Part shown: one piece after another, positions 22,346-33,473 of the stretch
How positions within the stretch are numbered: the stretch's first letter is position 1
Layout: every line of letters starts with the position of its first letter
Program-made: the position numbers and the translations under genes
DNA from: Tomocerus qinae
Lineage: Eukaryota; Arthropoda; Collembola; Entomobryomorpha; Tomoceridae
DNA length: 64,000 nt
Assembly: GCA_020055645.1 (NCBI GenBank)
Contig: CM034546.1
Location: forward strand, 28,644,001 to 28,708,000
Direction: 5' to 3'
Notes under the pieces: model-generated
Database searches by the model: none
The model's input: the letters and a program-made list of their open reading frames with translations, nothing else
Told to the model about the DNA's origin: nothing

Positions 22346-25300
22346 TGTATATACAATATTGAAACTAAGATAAAACAAATTATTAACCAGAATTAATAGA
22401 ATTAAATGTATATGATAATGATGAGGGAATAATATTAAAAACATTAACCATGAAACAAAGGGTATTTCAGCTAAATGATGCTTTTTAATATTTCAAATCA
22501 AGCAGCACTAAAAAACTTATTTTGTAAAATAAATAGTCTTTAGTTTTCTGCCTAATAGAACAAAAACTAGACAGAATTAGGCTTACGGATGACGTCTTGC
22601 TGAATAAAAATGAAAATATACCCAAACAATAACTTCAGTTTTTAAATAGCTTTATTATACACCTTAATACATAATATAGCTACCCCAAACATCGAACACA
22701 ATTGACGATTACAATAACACTTTCAAAAACTTTTTAGAAGTCTGAAGATTGAGAAAGAATGCATAACCACATACACTAAATCTTGACTTACTTTGTGTTT
22801 CTAAAACAGTTACAAATATAGACAAATTAAATGAACAAGTATCGTCAGGACAAAATTGGCAATTTTTGGAGTTAAAAATAAAGTCTTGCGTGTAAATAAA
22901 TTATTGGAGGTGATAATAAAAATATGAAAAAAATTGGTAACTTAACAAGGTAACATTTTTTAAATGATTGTATTTGGCCAAAAATATTGTAGCAACGCGC
23001 AACGTTTACTTTCATTCAATATTGGTATGGTACCACATTGCAGTTTCAGTCTAATAAAGTAAAACTAGGAAACCCATAAAATGTTATCACTAGGAAGCTT
23101 ATATTCTCCAATGCCATGAAATCTGGCTTTACCATGAGTCTGCTTAAAATCATACCACTCAGCTTTCTTGTCTACTAGTTTGGAAAACTCGGAGCCTTCG
23201 AAAGGCATTTCGTCTTCATTCCATGAAAATTTCCCAATGGAAATATGGCAGATATCTTTATAAAGCAGATGGTGCTTAACAAATTTAGTTAATGGTTCCA
23301 GGTTTCTTTGGTCGCGAATTGAGTAATCGTAGTAAATAAGTCGTTTCGGTTTCAATCTTCTTAATGTTTGCTCTAATTTGTAATGTGCCTTGATTTTCTT
23401 GTTCAATATGAATTTGAGTGTCGACAACGGATATCTTCCTCGTTCTCCGTGTAAGGCAATATAAACTTTGTCCAAGACCAAGACCAACTCATTCACATTT
23501 TCTGGCAAATCATCAACGGACACCATTCGGCCCATGGGAATTTTATTGAAGTATTGAGCCAAAAGGAGTGTACGTATAGTTTTGTAATGGGAAAACAAAG
23601 AAACGTCCTTGATGTTCTGAGGACCTATTAAAAGTAGCTCCAACAAATTCGGCAAGAAAAAAGGAGTCTCCAATATAGTAACATTTCGTAAAACCAATCT
23701 CTTCGCCATTGCTAAGTTTTGAATTAAAGACAAGTCGACCGTTGTCTCATAAATGGCAAACATTCTCCATTGGAGACAGTTCTTTTCTACGTACGGGGTT
23801 CCTTCCATAGACAGCACATTAACTTTCCAGTCACATTTATCCCAATTAATAACTTTCATTCTCATGAGCTGAACCTTGTCTCTTACAATGGATCCATTAC
23901 AACAATCGGCAAAATCTATAACAAGTGGTTTTCCATCAACCGTTTCACATTAGGGCCAATGATAGTATTTAGCTCAAATCCTTTGTTGCTGTCTTCTGTT
24001 GAGGTCATTCCGGGTATGATGAATAAATTTTCAACATGTGAATTCGCCTTTTCTACAAAACTTTGAAGAAGGGGAATTGAAATTTCTCCTATAAATTTGA
24101 AAGTACACATAGGAGTATAGTTGATATCATTTTTATTAGATTGACAATAATTGGCTATTTCCATCAACTTTGCTTTTGTTTCTTCAACTGCAGGTCCATC
24201 ACGATGAAAGTGGAAAACTACAGCTCCTTTTCTTCGCTGATATTTGCATCCTTCTTTTTTCCAAAGTTTGTTCACTTCTCTACAAGATTTAACATCCCTC
24301 AGCGGTAAGAAACTGAACAGGTGTTGTAAAATCTGTGGAGTGTATTAAAAATTTAACATTTTATTTAGATTCGATTACTATTACTACATGACAGGAAAAG
24401 TTTATTACGAACATAAATTAGATAGTGATTGCTAAATAGGTAACACATTATCAAACAGCACATTACACGCAGCTGATGGAAATTGTGCAGATGCACTAGT
24501 ATCTTGGATACCGTGAAGGAGATTGACGAAAAAGTAATAAGAGGGGACGGAGAAAAGGGGAGAAGAAAACAAAAAATTGGAAAAGGAAAGAGAAAGGAAG
24601 AGCTTCGAGCAATATTTGGCATTTTATTTTCTAAAATGCTATGCTTCTAATTTGCAAAAGTTTCTTCCTTCTGTGCGGAATTTTATATTGCTTTCCTATG
24701 ACTTTCATCTTCTAAACTAACGTAATACAGAAAGTCTTTTGTTTTTCTTTTTTAAAACCGCGAATGTTGATAGCATTCTGAAAAAAACCACTTCCCTCCA
24801 GCGAATTACCAATTACAAAACAATTTTAAATAATATTATTATATTTTTTGATATTTTTCTTGATTTCTGTTGGAGGTACAAGCACCTCACCTGGCTGCGG
24901 ATTTTCCCATGACACATACATTTAGATTAATAGCACAAACAATTATAATTACTACGTATGACTTATTGATTGAAACTTACGTATTCATTTTGTATAGCTT
25001 GATGTGCATTTATAACATCAGCATTTTCAACTGGAGCTGGAGCTGGACCATCCATCTTTCATAATATTGATAACGTGGTCCCTATTCCCTATGCCATATA
25101 AAATTAAACATTGCATCATTATTTAGGTACTAGATTATATAGTTTAGAAAAATCACAGAAGTAATTTTTCGGGAATGACAAATAAAATTATAATTGGTAG
25201 TAGGGCTGGATTTAGGCGGCGGGATTCCGTTTCACCCATTCATCTTCCCAGTTGTCCCTAGTTTGGCCACTTAATATATTTTTTTTAATATATTGCCGCC

Positions 25301-25434
25301 GTTGCCACTGGTATACTCAATTAATGTATTACTCTAATAGTCAACAGTCAATAGTGACAGCGAACACTTTCGTGCAATATATTAAAATAATAAATAATAA
25401 TATATTAAAATAATATTTTAAAGTCCGGGTTCAT
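22346..25434. repeat. Segmental duplication, copy A
   Basis: From GTTGTATATACAATATTGAAAC to TAAAATAATATTTTAA this block is a direct repeat of 33474-36745, with scattered substitutions and small indels. It contains the broken F-box gene and its flanks. Confidence 0.85.
23065..25055 (-). pseudogene. F-box protein, second family, copy A (frameshifted by a deletion)
   Basis: Exon 1 at 25055-24981 and exon 2 from 24332, as in the intact copy at 34188-36421. The F-box reads ILQHLFSFLPLRDVKSCR across the start of exon 2. Relative to the intact copy, roughly 280 bp are missing near 23935 (after GPNVKR). The junction shifts the frame and gives a stop at 23916. The rest of the protein (from MRMKVINWDKC, 23865-23065) remains open but out of phase. 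It is most likely a young pseudogene, though a truncated F-box-only protein of about 160 residues could still be made. Confidence 0.8.
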
Positions 25435-25861
25435 AGATACGGACAGATTTTCCGAATGGACATTGAAATAATTTAAAATGTCCCTGAATAATAATTTAAA
25501 TGGTCATTTTTGAAGGTGTCCCTGCGAATAATTTAGAAAGTCCCTAAACAAAAATTGAAAATGTCCCTGCAACCCGTGATTGTTTACGTACGCAAGTTAT
25601 TGTGTTTATACCTGGTAAGAGTATTAAACTGTTGGCAATGTCATACTATATTAAGTCATAATCAAAAGAATTCAGTGTAATTAATTAACATTGATAATCA
25701 GTATCATTAATTAATAGTAATATGTACACAGAGAAATTTCCAAGTGTCCACTTTAAAGTTCGATTGGTAACCGCTAATACATTGTTAGTAGATGGAAGGC
25801 CAGTATGTTATCGTTATGTTTGTCTGTTGCATGGAAGTCACAGATCCTTGAAGTTTACACT

Positions 25862-27310
25862 AAAGGACCCCTTGGGTTAAGAGCCTGAGTTGGGCCTAGA
25901 CAACACGGTTTTAGGCATTATTTAGGACACAAACTGGGCCTGCCATTTCCAATGACCAAAAGATCAGCTTAGAATTGTCACAGTAACAAAATTGCTATGA
26001 TAGCATTACGTACACCAAGATGCCTCGCGTATACTTTGCAATTATAGATCATCAGACGGTCATGACGTAATCAGCTGGATTAAGGGTCCAGTTCCTCTGA
26101 TAATCCGGAAAAAAGTTTCGGATTTCGAAAAACAATGTAAGTTCCTAATGTTAGCCGAAATCCACATTCTAACCTAACCGACACACTAAAAGATATATAG
26201 TTCAAACTACCCCTGGTTTATGAAAATTCTACTCCTTGAATAGAATGACATAATATCATTCATTAATTTTGCTTCAAAAACGGCTGTTTTGGAGTTAATC
26301 ATCTGAGTACTATAATATTCATTATCACTATGACCACCTCGTCAAATGTTTGTGTTAGTGAACGTTGAATAATAAAGTAAAGTACTCGAAAACTAACTAG
26401 AAGACGCGGTCGTTTTCGATTTTACGGAGAATGAAATTAAAGAGTAGATTATCTCATCCCACTTGTGATCTCATTTCATTTGATTTTTGAAAATCATCGA
26501 GTATTTTTTACATTGAGTTACATTACATTACAGTGTTGTGTAAAATGCTCAACGATTTTCATAAACCAGGGGTAGTTTGAACTAGCTACGTATCTTTATT
26601 GTGTCGGTTATGTTAGGGTGTGGGTTTCGACTAACATTAGGAACCTACATTGTTTTTCGAAATTCTAAACTTTTTTCATATTGATCAGAGGAACCAGGCC
26701 CTTAACGGTAAATCATCATTCCCCGTCACCGTCCACTCGATCCATTTTTCACCTTTTCATTTCTCCATTTATGTATCTATGCCCAACATGAGTACACATG
26801 ACTATGACAACCGTCATAGTCATGTCATAGCCATGTGTACTCATCTTGACCTATGCCTCAATAATATAGAACACTTTGTATTTTTGCATTATAGGCAGCG
26901 GCAGTGTATTATTTTGTATACACTTTACATTTTAAAGGTCAAAATAAAGTTCTTGTCATTAAAAATTAATTTCTTGAAAAGTAGAGAGAGCTCTTTCCTA
27001 ATTTTTTTTAAAAACGTAGGTGACATGTTCTTCTACCACAAAAAAAATATTTTTTCACTAAAATGTCATGTGGTCGCACTTTTTTATGCATCGAAAGCTT
27101 AAAAATGTACATTTCAATGCTATTTAAATGGGAGACATGCTTTGGTAGAACCCCGATATCTCGGTAACGGAAGAGAGCTCCATCGCAATTTTGGCTGTGA
27201 GAGTAGCTAATGAGTGAAACTATCTGTGGTTAAAATTACAACTCCTATGTCTCATGTGGTCATTGAAAATTTTTAGGCCAAACTAAGGCCACCGTCCCAA
27301 AGGATCCTTT
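25862..27310. mobile_element. Nested element with AAAGGAYCC inverted ends
   Basis: It interrupts the host transposon between ACTA and TTTCCTTTGG, shown by the uninterrupted copy at 20257-20930. Ends AAAGGACCCCTTGGG and AAAGGATCCTTTGGG form an imperfect inverted repeat, with GGGCC/TGGCC further in. No target duplication can be told apart from the palindromic ends. It carries a piggyBac-like foldback at 26084-26701 and a hairpin at about 26791-26842. Confidence 0.65.
26084..26701. mobile_element. piggyBac-like foldback MITE, 618 bp
   Basis: TTAA at both borders (26080-26083 and 26702-26705), with ends GGGTCCAGTTCCTCTGAT and its near complement. Arms of about 140 bp include CATAAACCAGGGGTAGTTTG. 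A TTAA target with GGG ends is the piggyBac signature. The centre resembles the mariner-like foldback at 21621. Confidence 0.75.
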
Positions 27311-27487
27311 CCTTTGGTTTTTTGATGTTGTTGTCGAGTATCCGTAGTTAATATTTTTGAAAACTGAAAATGGGCAATGTCTTTTTCCATAAAGAAATTA
27401 GCTGTTTGCAGAGCTTTAGGATTAATTGGCATTATCAAAGTAACCAGTAGTGCCAGTAGAGTTACTTAAGTAAAGTAAAAAATGGAT

Positions 27488-27563
27488 GGTTGGATGGCGA
27501 CTTGGTGATATGAGTAGACCAGAAATCGAAAGTAGTCAGGTTCAAATCCTGAATTGACCATCA
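27488..27563 (+). other. tRNA-like segment inside the transposon
   Basis: A perfect T-arm (TCAGG TTCAAAT CCTGA, 27536-27552) follows an imperfect A-box (TGGCGACTTGG) 40 bp upstream, and the 3' ATTGACC can largely pair with the 5' GGTTGGA. This is the layout of a tRNA-derived SINE head or a tRNA pseudogene. A second copy lies at about 20858-20932. No convincing anticodon arm was found. Confidence 0.4.
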
Positions 27564-28689
27564 AATAAATTTTTTAACTTTACTAAATACACCTGATGGA
27601 TTAAATACTAATTTCTAAATATTTTCATCATCAAACACCAGTGTATAACTTTGCCACTACTGGTGAAATTCACTGACTTTTGTGTCCATGCCAAAAGGAA
27701 TTCCACTTTAGCTTCCTCTTCTGTTGGATACATCTTACAAAATACCCATTCTGGTCTTTTTAGCACAATGAATCACTCTTTTCTGTCTAGGAATCAGATA
27801 TGTAACTTGACTAGAAGATCTTAGTATTGTAAAACCCCCAGTACAGTTCTTAAATTTAAAGTATCGATCCTTTTCGGTGTAATTGTCTTTTGCGCATTTG
27901 AAACCTTTCTCAATAAATTAGGTAGCAAGCAATAACTAAAAAGTTTGGGGAAGAAACTCCCAAAATACTTTTTTAAATTAAACTTTGAAATCGTTCCATT
28001 ACATATTATATCATATGAAGTGTTGACAATGCTGCTTTGGATTACTCTAAAAATCAAATAGAAAATGCTTTTACAATTTGCAAGCTACATTATGAAAATA
28101 TAATGAAACCTTCCGTTCCACCTTGGAAGAAAAGAAGAATTTCATTAGCCATTAGCCGCAGGGACGTATCTGCGAATTTGATCAATGGGACTCAAGCAAA
28201 AAAAGTTGTTTCCAATATAACTTTACCGTATCCATTCTTATCGGCCAACAGAATAAGAGAAATTAACATATTTACATAACTAAAATGCTCTCCCTCCAAG
28301 TATAAAGTATACTATCTGTGTTCATCTACCACAATTTACCTTTTCAGTGTCTGCAGGGACATTTTCAATTTTTGTTTAGGGACTTTCTAAATTATTTGCA
28401 GGGACACCTTCAAAAATGACCGTTTAAATTATTATTCAGGGACATTTTAAATTATTTCAATTACCCATTAAATATATTCCTTTTCCGAATATCATATTCC
28501 CATTTAAATTACACATCAACTTTTTTAGAAGAATCCCTAAGGATCTGAGACCATTGGTCCTACACCCATACATTAAATGTGTAAAAAAGATTCGTCGAAT
28601 CCTACTCTACGTAGGACATATTGAAAATTTCACATTTTTGTCTTCTACTTCAAGATATCATTGTTAAACGTTATAGTCAACCTTTTATG

Positions 28690-28912
28690 CCCTAATTTTT
28701 GATTTTATAGATATGAAATAATTTATGAAATAATGGTAGTTTTAGGGTAACAGGGTTGTTGTTATTGTCAGCTGTAGTTTTCCTATATATACTATAGCAT
28801 AGGCTTATATTTATGCCTATAATTATATAAAAAACCCTTAAACCCAAAAAACCTTAAAAAACCCGGGGTCGAGGGTTTTTTTCTAAAAAACCCGGGGTTT
28901 TCGATACCTTAG
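28690..28912. mobile_element. Right-half fragment of the AAACCC-ended element
   Basis: Matches about 13520-13727 closely, including the run ending AACCCGGGGTTTTCGATACC. It ends 36 bp from the last visible donor of the zinc-finger gene, and unspliced translation of that gene would stop in it at 28883. Confidence 0.75.
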
Positions 28913-28947
28913 CACCAATCCACTAATATAAACTATTGCCAACTTAC

Positions 28948-30947
28948 CAACAGAGTAATCAAAATCATCTTTGGCCTCGTTCCCGAAATCTGGAATTATT
29001 TCTTCCGCTTCCTCAATCGTTTTAACCTTTTCTCGAGCATGAATGAGTTTCATGGGGCTATTTAAATTACTCCTCGTTGCGACTGTCTTTCCGCACTCAG
29101 ATGAACTAAATGGTTTTTCTCCCGTGTGAGTTTTCATATGCTTTTCCAAGTCAGTCTTATCGAAGAAGTCCTTTCCACATTCAAAGCATCTAGACAGATC
29201 TTTCGTGTGGGTCTTCATATGCCAAGTTAAACTTTTTTTGGTAGCGAAGGCTATTTTACATTTCGAACATTCAATGGGTGTTACTTTCTTATGTAAATTA
29301 AAGTGTAATTTTAAATAACTTTCTCGTGCGAATGATTTTCCGCACTCGAAGCAGCTAAATGGCTTTTCTCCCGTATGTGTTCTCATATGCCGTTCTAAGT
29401 CATTCTTTTTCAAGAAGCCTTTGCCACATTCAGAGCACCTGGACAAGTTTCCCGTGTGGATCTTCATGTGCAAATTTAAATCTCTGATCCTAGTGAATGC
29501 CCTTTCACATTTGGAACAACCAAATGGCTTTTCTGTGGTGTGAATATTCATGTGATCCATTAAACGAACTTCCCGTGCAAAGGTTATTCCACAATCAGAA
29601 CATTCATAGGTCTTTTTCCTTGAGTGTGACTTAATGTGGCGTGTTAGATGATTTTTCTGCGGGAAAGACTTTCCACATTCGGAACACTTGTAAGGTTTCT
29701 CCCCTGTGTGAATTCTTAGATGTACTTTCAAATATTTCCATTTTTTGAAAATTTTACCACAGAAAGAGCAATTATGACTTCTGCTTTTCAATTTTTTATT
29801 TCGAGTATTTGAAGGCATGTTTTCCAAAGAAGTTTGAGTAGGATTAGTTTTTTTGCGGTGCACTTTTGTGTCATTTTCTACTTCCCATTGTTCTGAATTC
29901 GAATCTGAGTCCCTAAAATTACTGTTTTCTACCGACGAACAAGAAATACCATCCTCGTCCTCAGCAGTCAAATTATTTTCTGAAAATAAAATATTTAATT
30001 TGTAGATACGCAATAGGCAAGAATGAAACTAAACTTAACTTTGAAAAATGTAAAATGGCAATGTCAAGTTCATTATATACGACATAATTTTATGCTTGTA
30101 AAATAATAAACTATAACGTGTGTAAATGTGTAATACCATTTTTTAAACCCTGAATATTTAAAAATATAAAAATAGCAGTAAAAACTTACCAACAGAATAA
30201 TCATCTATGATTTGGTTTCCAAAAGGTTGAAACATATCTTCCTCTTCCTCAATCGCTTCTTCTTTAATGTCCATTAATTCCTCTTTACACAAGTTGATTT
30301 GTGTGTCATTTTCCATACTCAAATCATATTGGTGCTGCGATAGGCTGTCATCATTTCCTTCTGAAATACGACACAATTTGCAATTAGAGAAAAATCTCGT
30401 ATAAACTGAAATGTTAATTCTCAAGTGCAATGTAAATTGCCTGTCAAGCAATAAATGTAATGTAAATATGTAAATCTTATTGTCTGCCGGTACCGGTACC
30501 TGACAAAATAAAACGACGAATTTCGTTAGACGAACGACTTCGATGGGTAAGATCGTCTTCACCACACTTTGTATTGGTTACGGATTTGGAGTTTTCAAAA
30601 CTGAGTTTCGCCTTTTGTTTCAATAAATCATACTTTTTCTGAATAACTATTAATTCTAAGAAAATTCTGTGGAGTTCACGAATTGTTTTGGAACAGGAAA
30701 GACAACAGAATATCCACAGGGACGGATTTCCTTTTGTGGTCAACAGAGTCTCGAAAAATGATTTTGAAATTTCTAAAACATTCCTTAGAAGAAACACCAC
30801 GAATATTTGATCTTCCAATAATTCAGTATTGCTTCCTTCTTCGATCTGTTTATCATTTATTTCACATGTCTGGCAGCAAAGTAGACAAACATTTTTAATT
30901 CCAACGTCTTGATTTAATGACATCTCGGATGTGGCAGAAGTCATCAT
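28948..30947 (-). CDS. ZAD-like/C2H2 multi-zinc-finger protein (3' end uncertain)
   Basis: Exons 30947-30500, 30360-30190 and 29979-28948, all joined in phase 1, about 550 residues. An acceptor at 30972 implies an upstream 5' UTR exon. Exon 1 has paired CxxC motifs (VCLLC and CCLSC) like the zinc-associated ZAD dimerisation domain of arthropod C2H2 factors. Exon 2 is acidic. Exon 3 has eight intact C2H2 fingers with TGEKP-type linkers and a ninth that has lost its first Cys and first His (SSSECGKT). It probably binds DNA in the nucleus as a transcription factor. Exons 2 and 3 both end in DYSVG|GTAAGT, so a further 3' exon is expected; none was found, and transposon sequence starts 36 bp downstream. 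Without splicing the frame stops at 28883. Confidence 0.75.
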
Positions 30948-30972
30948 CGTCAAATGTGTCAAAAGTTTGCTG

Positions 30973-32481
30973 AAATTTTAAAACATATTTTTATTTTCTC
31001 CTGTCATCTGTCTTTACTATTTATTTATATAAGTAAAAACTCAACACTCACGTATGCAAGGTGAGGGAGACTGGAGACGAAAAAATGTTAAAAACAAGTT
31101 AAGTTAATACCTGTCCTGGAATATTGATGATTTGGTTGCCCCTCAATACTTGAAAATAGATAATATATTATTGACTCTAAAATTTATTCGTTTCTCTAGT
31201 CCCCCTAAATCTACCTAAAATCCTATTATTTTCCACTGATTATTTTCTAGATATTTTTGCTTTGGTTGGGGTGGGGTGCCAATTTATTAATACTTCTTAT
31301 TCGCGCTTCTAGTTCACTCACTTCTTTCAATGGACAGAATTTAGCTTTAAGTGTAACAACGGTACGTTTCGACGAAATGCGTTGTAATGTCTTTTTTATT
31401 GTAAACTTGAAACAAAAATTCTACCCCCACAATAGATGTTTTATCTATGTACACTAAGTATAGATGATGGACAAATTAGGACTGTATCAGTGTATCGTAG
31501 ACTTGATAAAGCAATAAATTTATCTGTCTATAAATATATGTGTGTGCAAGGCAAAGGATGACTGCAACACTTTTGAGTACCTCCCCCCGGGGGCGTATCC
31601 AGAAATAAAATTTAAGGGGGCTTAAATATGTGAGCAGATTTTTCTTATGTATAAAACTAGTTTTTATTAAATTTTGATAAATATCTAGTGTATTTTTTGG
31701 AAAATTAGGGGGCGCTTAAACACCCTCCCTAAATACGTCCTTGCCTCCTCCTCCCATCAGCCATCAACTGCTCACGTAAATATGCAGGCTCCTTAAAAGC
31801 AAGAAACCAAAATGTGCAAGCCTAATTCCTCTAAACCACAGAAATGAGTCGTTTCATAATATTATTATTCTAATTTGTAACATCAAAATAATAATAGAAA
31901 TTTACATAAGAAGGTTGAATGGTGAGTGGAGATTGAATAGAATTGATTAGCGAAAGGGGACATTTCGTAATGATCGAAATGCGCGTATTAAATAGTATTT
32001 CAAAACTTCTAATCCAAATTGGTTCTGCTATATCGACAAACTTATTTAGCATTTTTTAGTAGAGCTGGGTTTACTTTTTACTACTTTCTTATTCTTGATT
32101 ACTTGGTGCCAGTCGATCTTTTTGTAGGATTAAATAACAGTACTGAGAACCACTATTTACTCTTTAAAAATATTTATTCGTAAGTTAAATATAATATATC
32201 TTGTATTTTTGATTTTAAAATGAATCTTTTGGTAATTTGTTGGGAGTTTTTCGGATATAGAGTCTTTCATTGTTCCCTGTATTTGATGCTACGATCTACA
32301 GTTATTGTTTTCGTGTGTAGGAAATTCCTCATTATCAGGAAGTTGGGGCTGCAGCTAATTTTTCCAACCCCTCCCACTGTATAAAATAAAAGTATATAAA
32401 TTTAAATTTACTTTGTATTTACAAAATTAACATAACCTAATGGAATGTTTTCGTAATTGTGTTTGTGATGGGTAGGCTGCT
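30973..32481. other. Intergenic stretch with one MITE
   Basis: No gene is supported. A MITE lies at 31588-31743 (GGGCGTATCCAG to ATACGTCCTTG, flanks CCTCCCCC and CCTCCTCC). A short repeat around 31490-31560 (GCAATAAATTTATCTGTC) recurs at about 19970 and 49640. Confidence 0.45.
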
Positions 32482-32618
32482 CAGGGAAAGAAAAACCCAT
32501 GGGTTTTTGCTTTTGGTAAGGAAATCCCCAACCCAAAAACCCGGGTTTTTGAGCAAAAACCCTGGGATTTTGCTGTTTGGTACCCAAAAACCCGGGTTTT
32601 TGGGTTTTTCATGCCCTG
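32482..32618. mobile_element. Small CAGGG-ended MITE rich in AAAACCCGGGTTTT
   Basis: Ends CAGGGAAAG and CATGCCCTG, flanked by AGGCTGCT and AGCCTGCT (seven of eight). Inside are three palindromic AAACCCGGGTTT-type words. Confidence 0.6.
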
Positions 32619-32764
32619 AGCCTGCTCTTAAATGACTGGGTTTTAATTCATTTCGACCGCTGGTCTCTTTCTTAGCTACTAGTTACTAGGCAGAGTACGC
32701 GATTCTTCCACAGCGCGTCAAGGTACATCCAAATGTGAACAGGGTCCCGTTTTGGATTAGACTT

Positions 32765-33470
32765 ATAATGTATGTACGTCCATATAGAGTGTATATACGT
32801 CCATATATAGTATATATACGTACATATATAGTATATATACGTACATATATAGTATATATACGTACATATATAGTATATATACGTACATATATAGTATATA
32901 TACGTCCATATAGAGTATATATACGTCCATACATGGTATATATACGTCCATATAGAGTATATATACGTACATATATAGTATATTTAGGCCTATATATAGT
33001 ATATATACGCCTATATGCAGTATATATACGCCCATATAAAGTATATATTCGTCCATATATAGTATATATTCGTCCATATATAGCATGTATACATTCATGT
33101 ATGGCATATATGCATATGTAGATACATATATAGCATATGTAGATACATATATAGCATATGTAGATACATATATAGCATATGTAGATACATATATAGCATA
33201 TGTAGATACATATATAGCATATGTAGCATATGTAGATACATATATAGCATATGTAGATACATATATAGCATATGTAGCATATGTAGATACATATATAGCA
33301 TATGTAGCATATGTAGATACATATATAGCATATGTAGCATATGTAGATACATATATAGCATATGTAGCATATGTTGATACATATATAGCATATGTAGCAT
33401 ATGTAGATACATATATAGCATATGTACATATATATATATCATTTATACGTATATATATATCATATAGCAT
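32765..33470. repeat. AT-rich 21-bp minisatellite in two blocks
   Basis: Block 1 (to about 33110) repeats CGTACATATATAGTATATATA and variants such as CGTCCATATAGAG. Block 2 repeats a 21-bp unit GTAGATACATATATAGCATAT, with added 9-bp GTAGCATAT units making 30-bp higher-order steps. Both strands are open in several frames because the period is divisible by three; these are not genes. It ends at the border of duplication copy B. Confidence 0.9.
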
Positions 33471-33473
33471 AGC

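Larger units (their letters stand above)
25458..28480. mobile_element. GGGACATTTT-type transposon with about 10-bp target duplication and nested insertions
   Basis: Long inverted ends with repeated AAAATGTCCCTG / GGTGTCCCTGC / AAAGTCCCTAA words, flanked by TTTTCCGAAT at 25448-25457 and 28481-28490. Without the nested element at 25862-27310 it is about 1.6 kb. The frame at 28037-28279 (contains VPPWKKRRISLAISRRD) is the only candidate coding remnant and is not recognised. The duplication length would fit Mutator-like (8-11 bp) or hAT-like elements; without a transposase the superfamily is open. Confidence 0.75.

Noticed and set aside
26650..27102. 150-codon frame
   Set aside because: Crosses the border of the piggyBac-like foldback and nested transposon; no family features.
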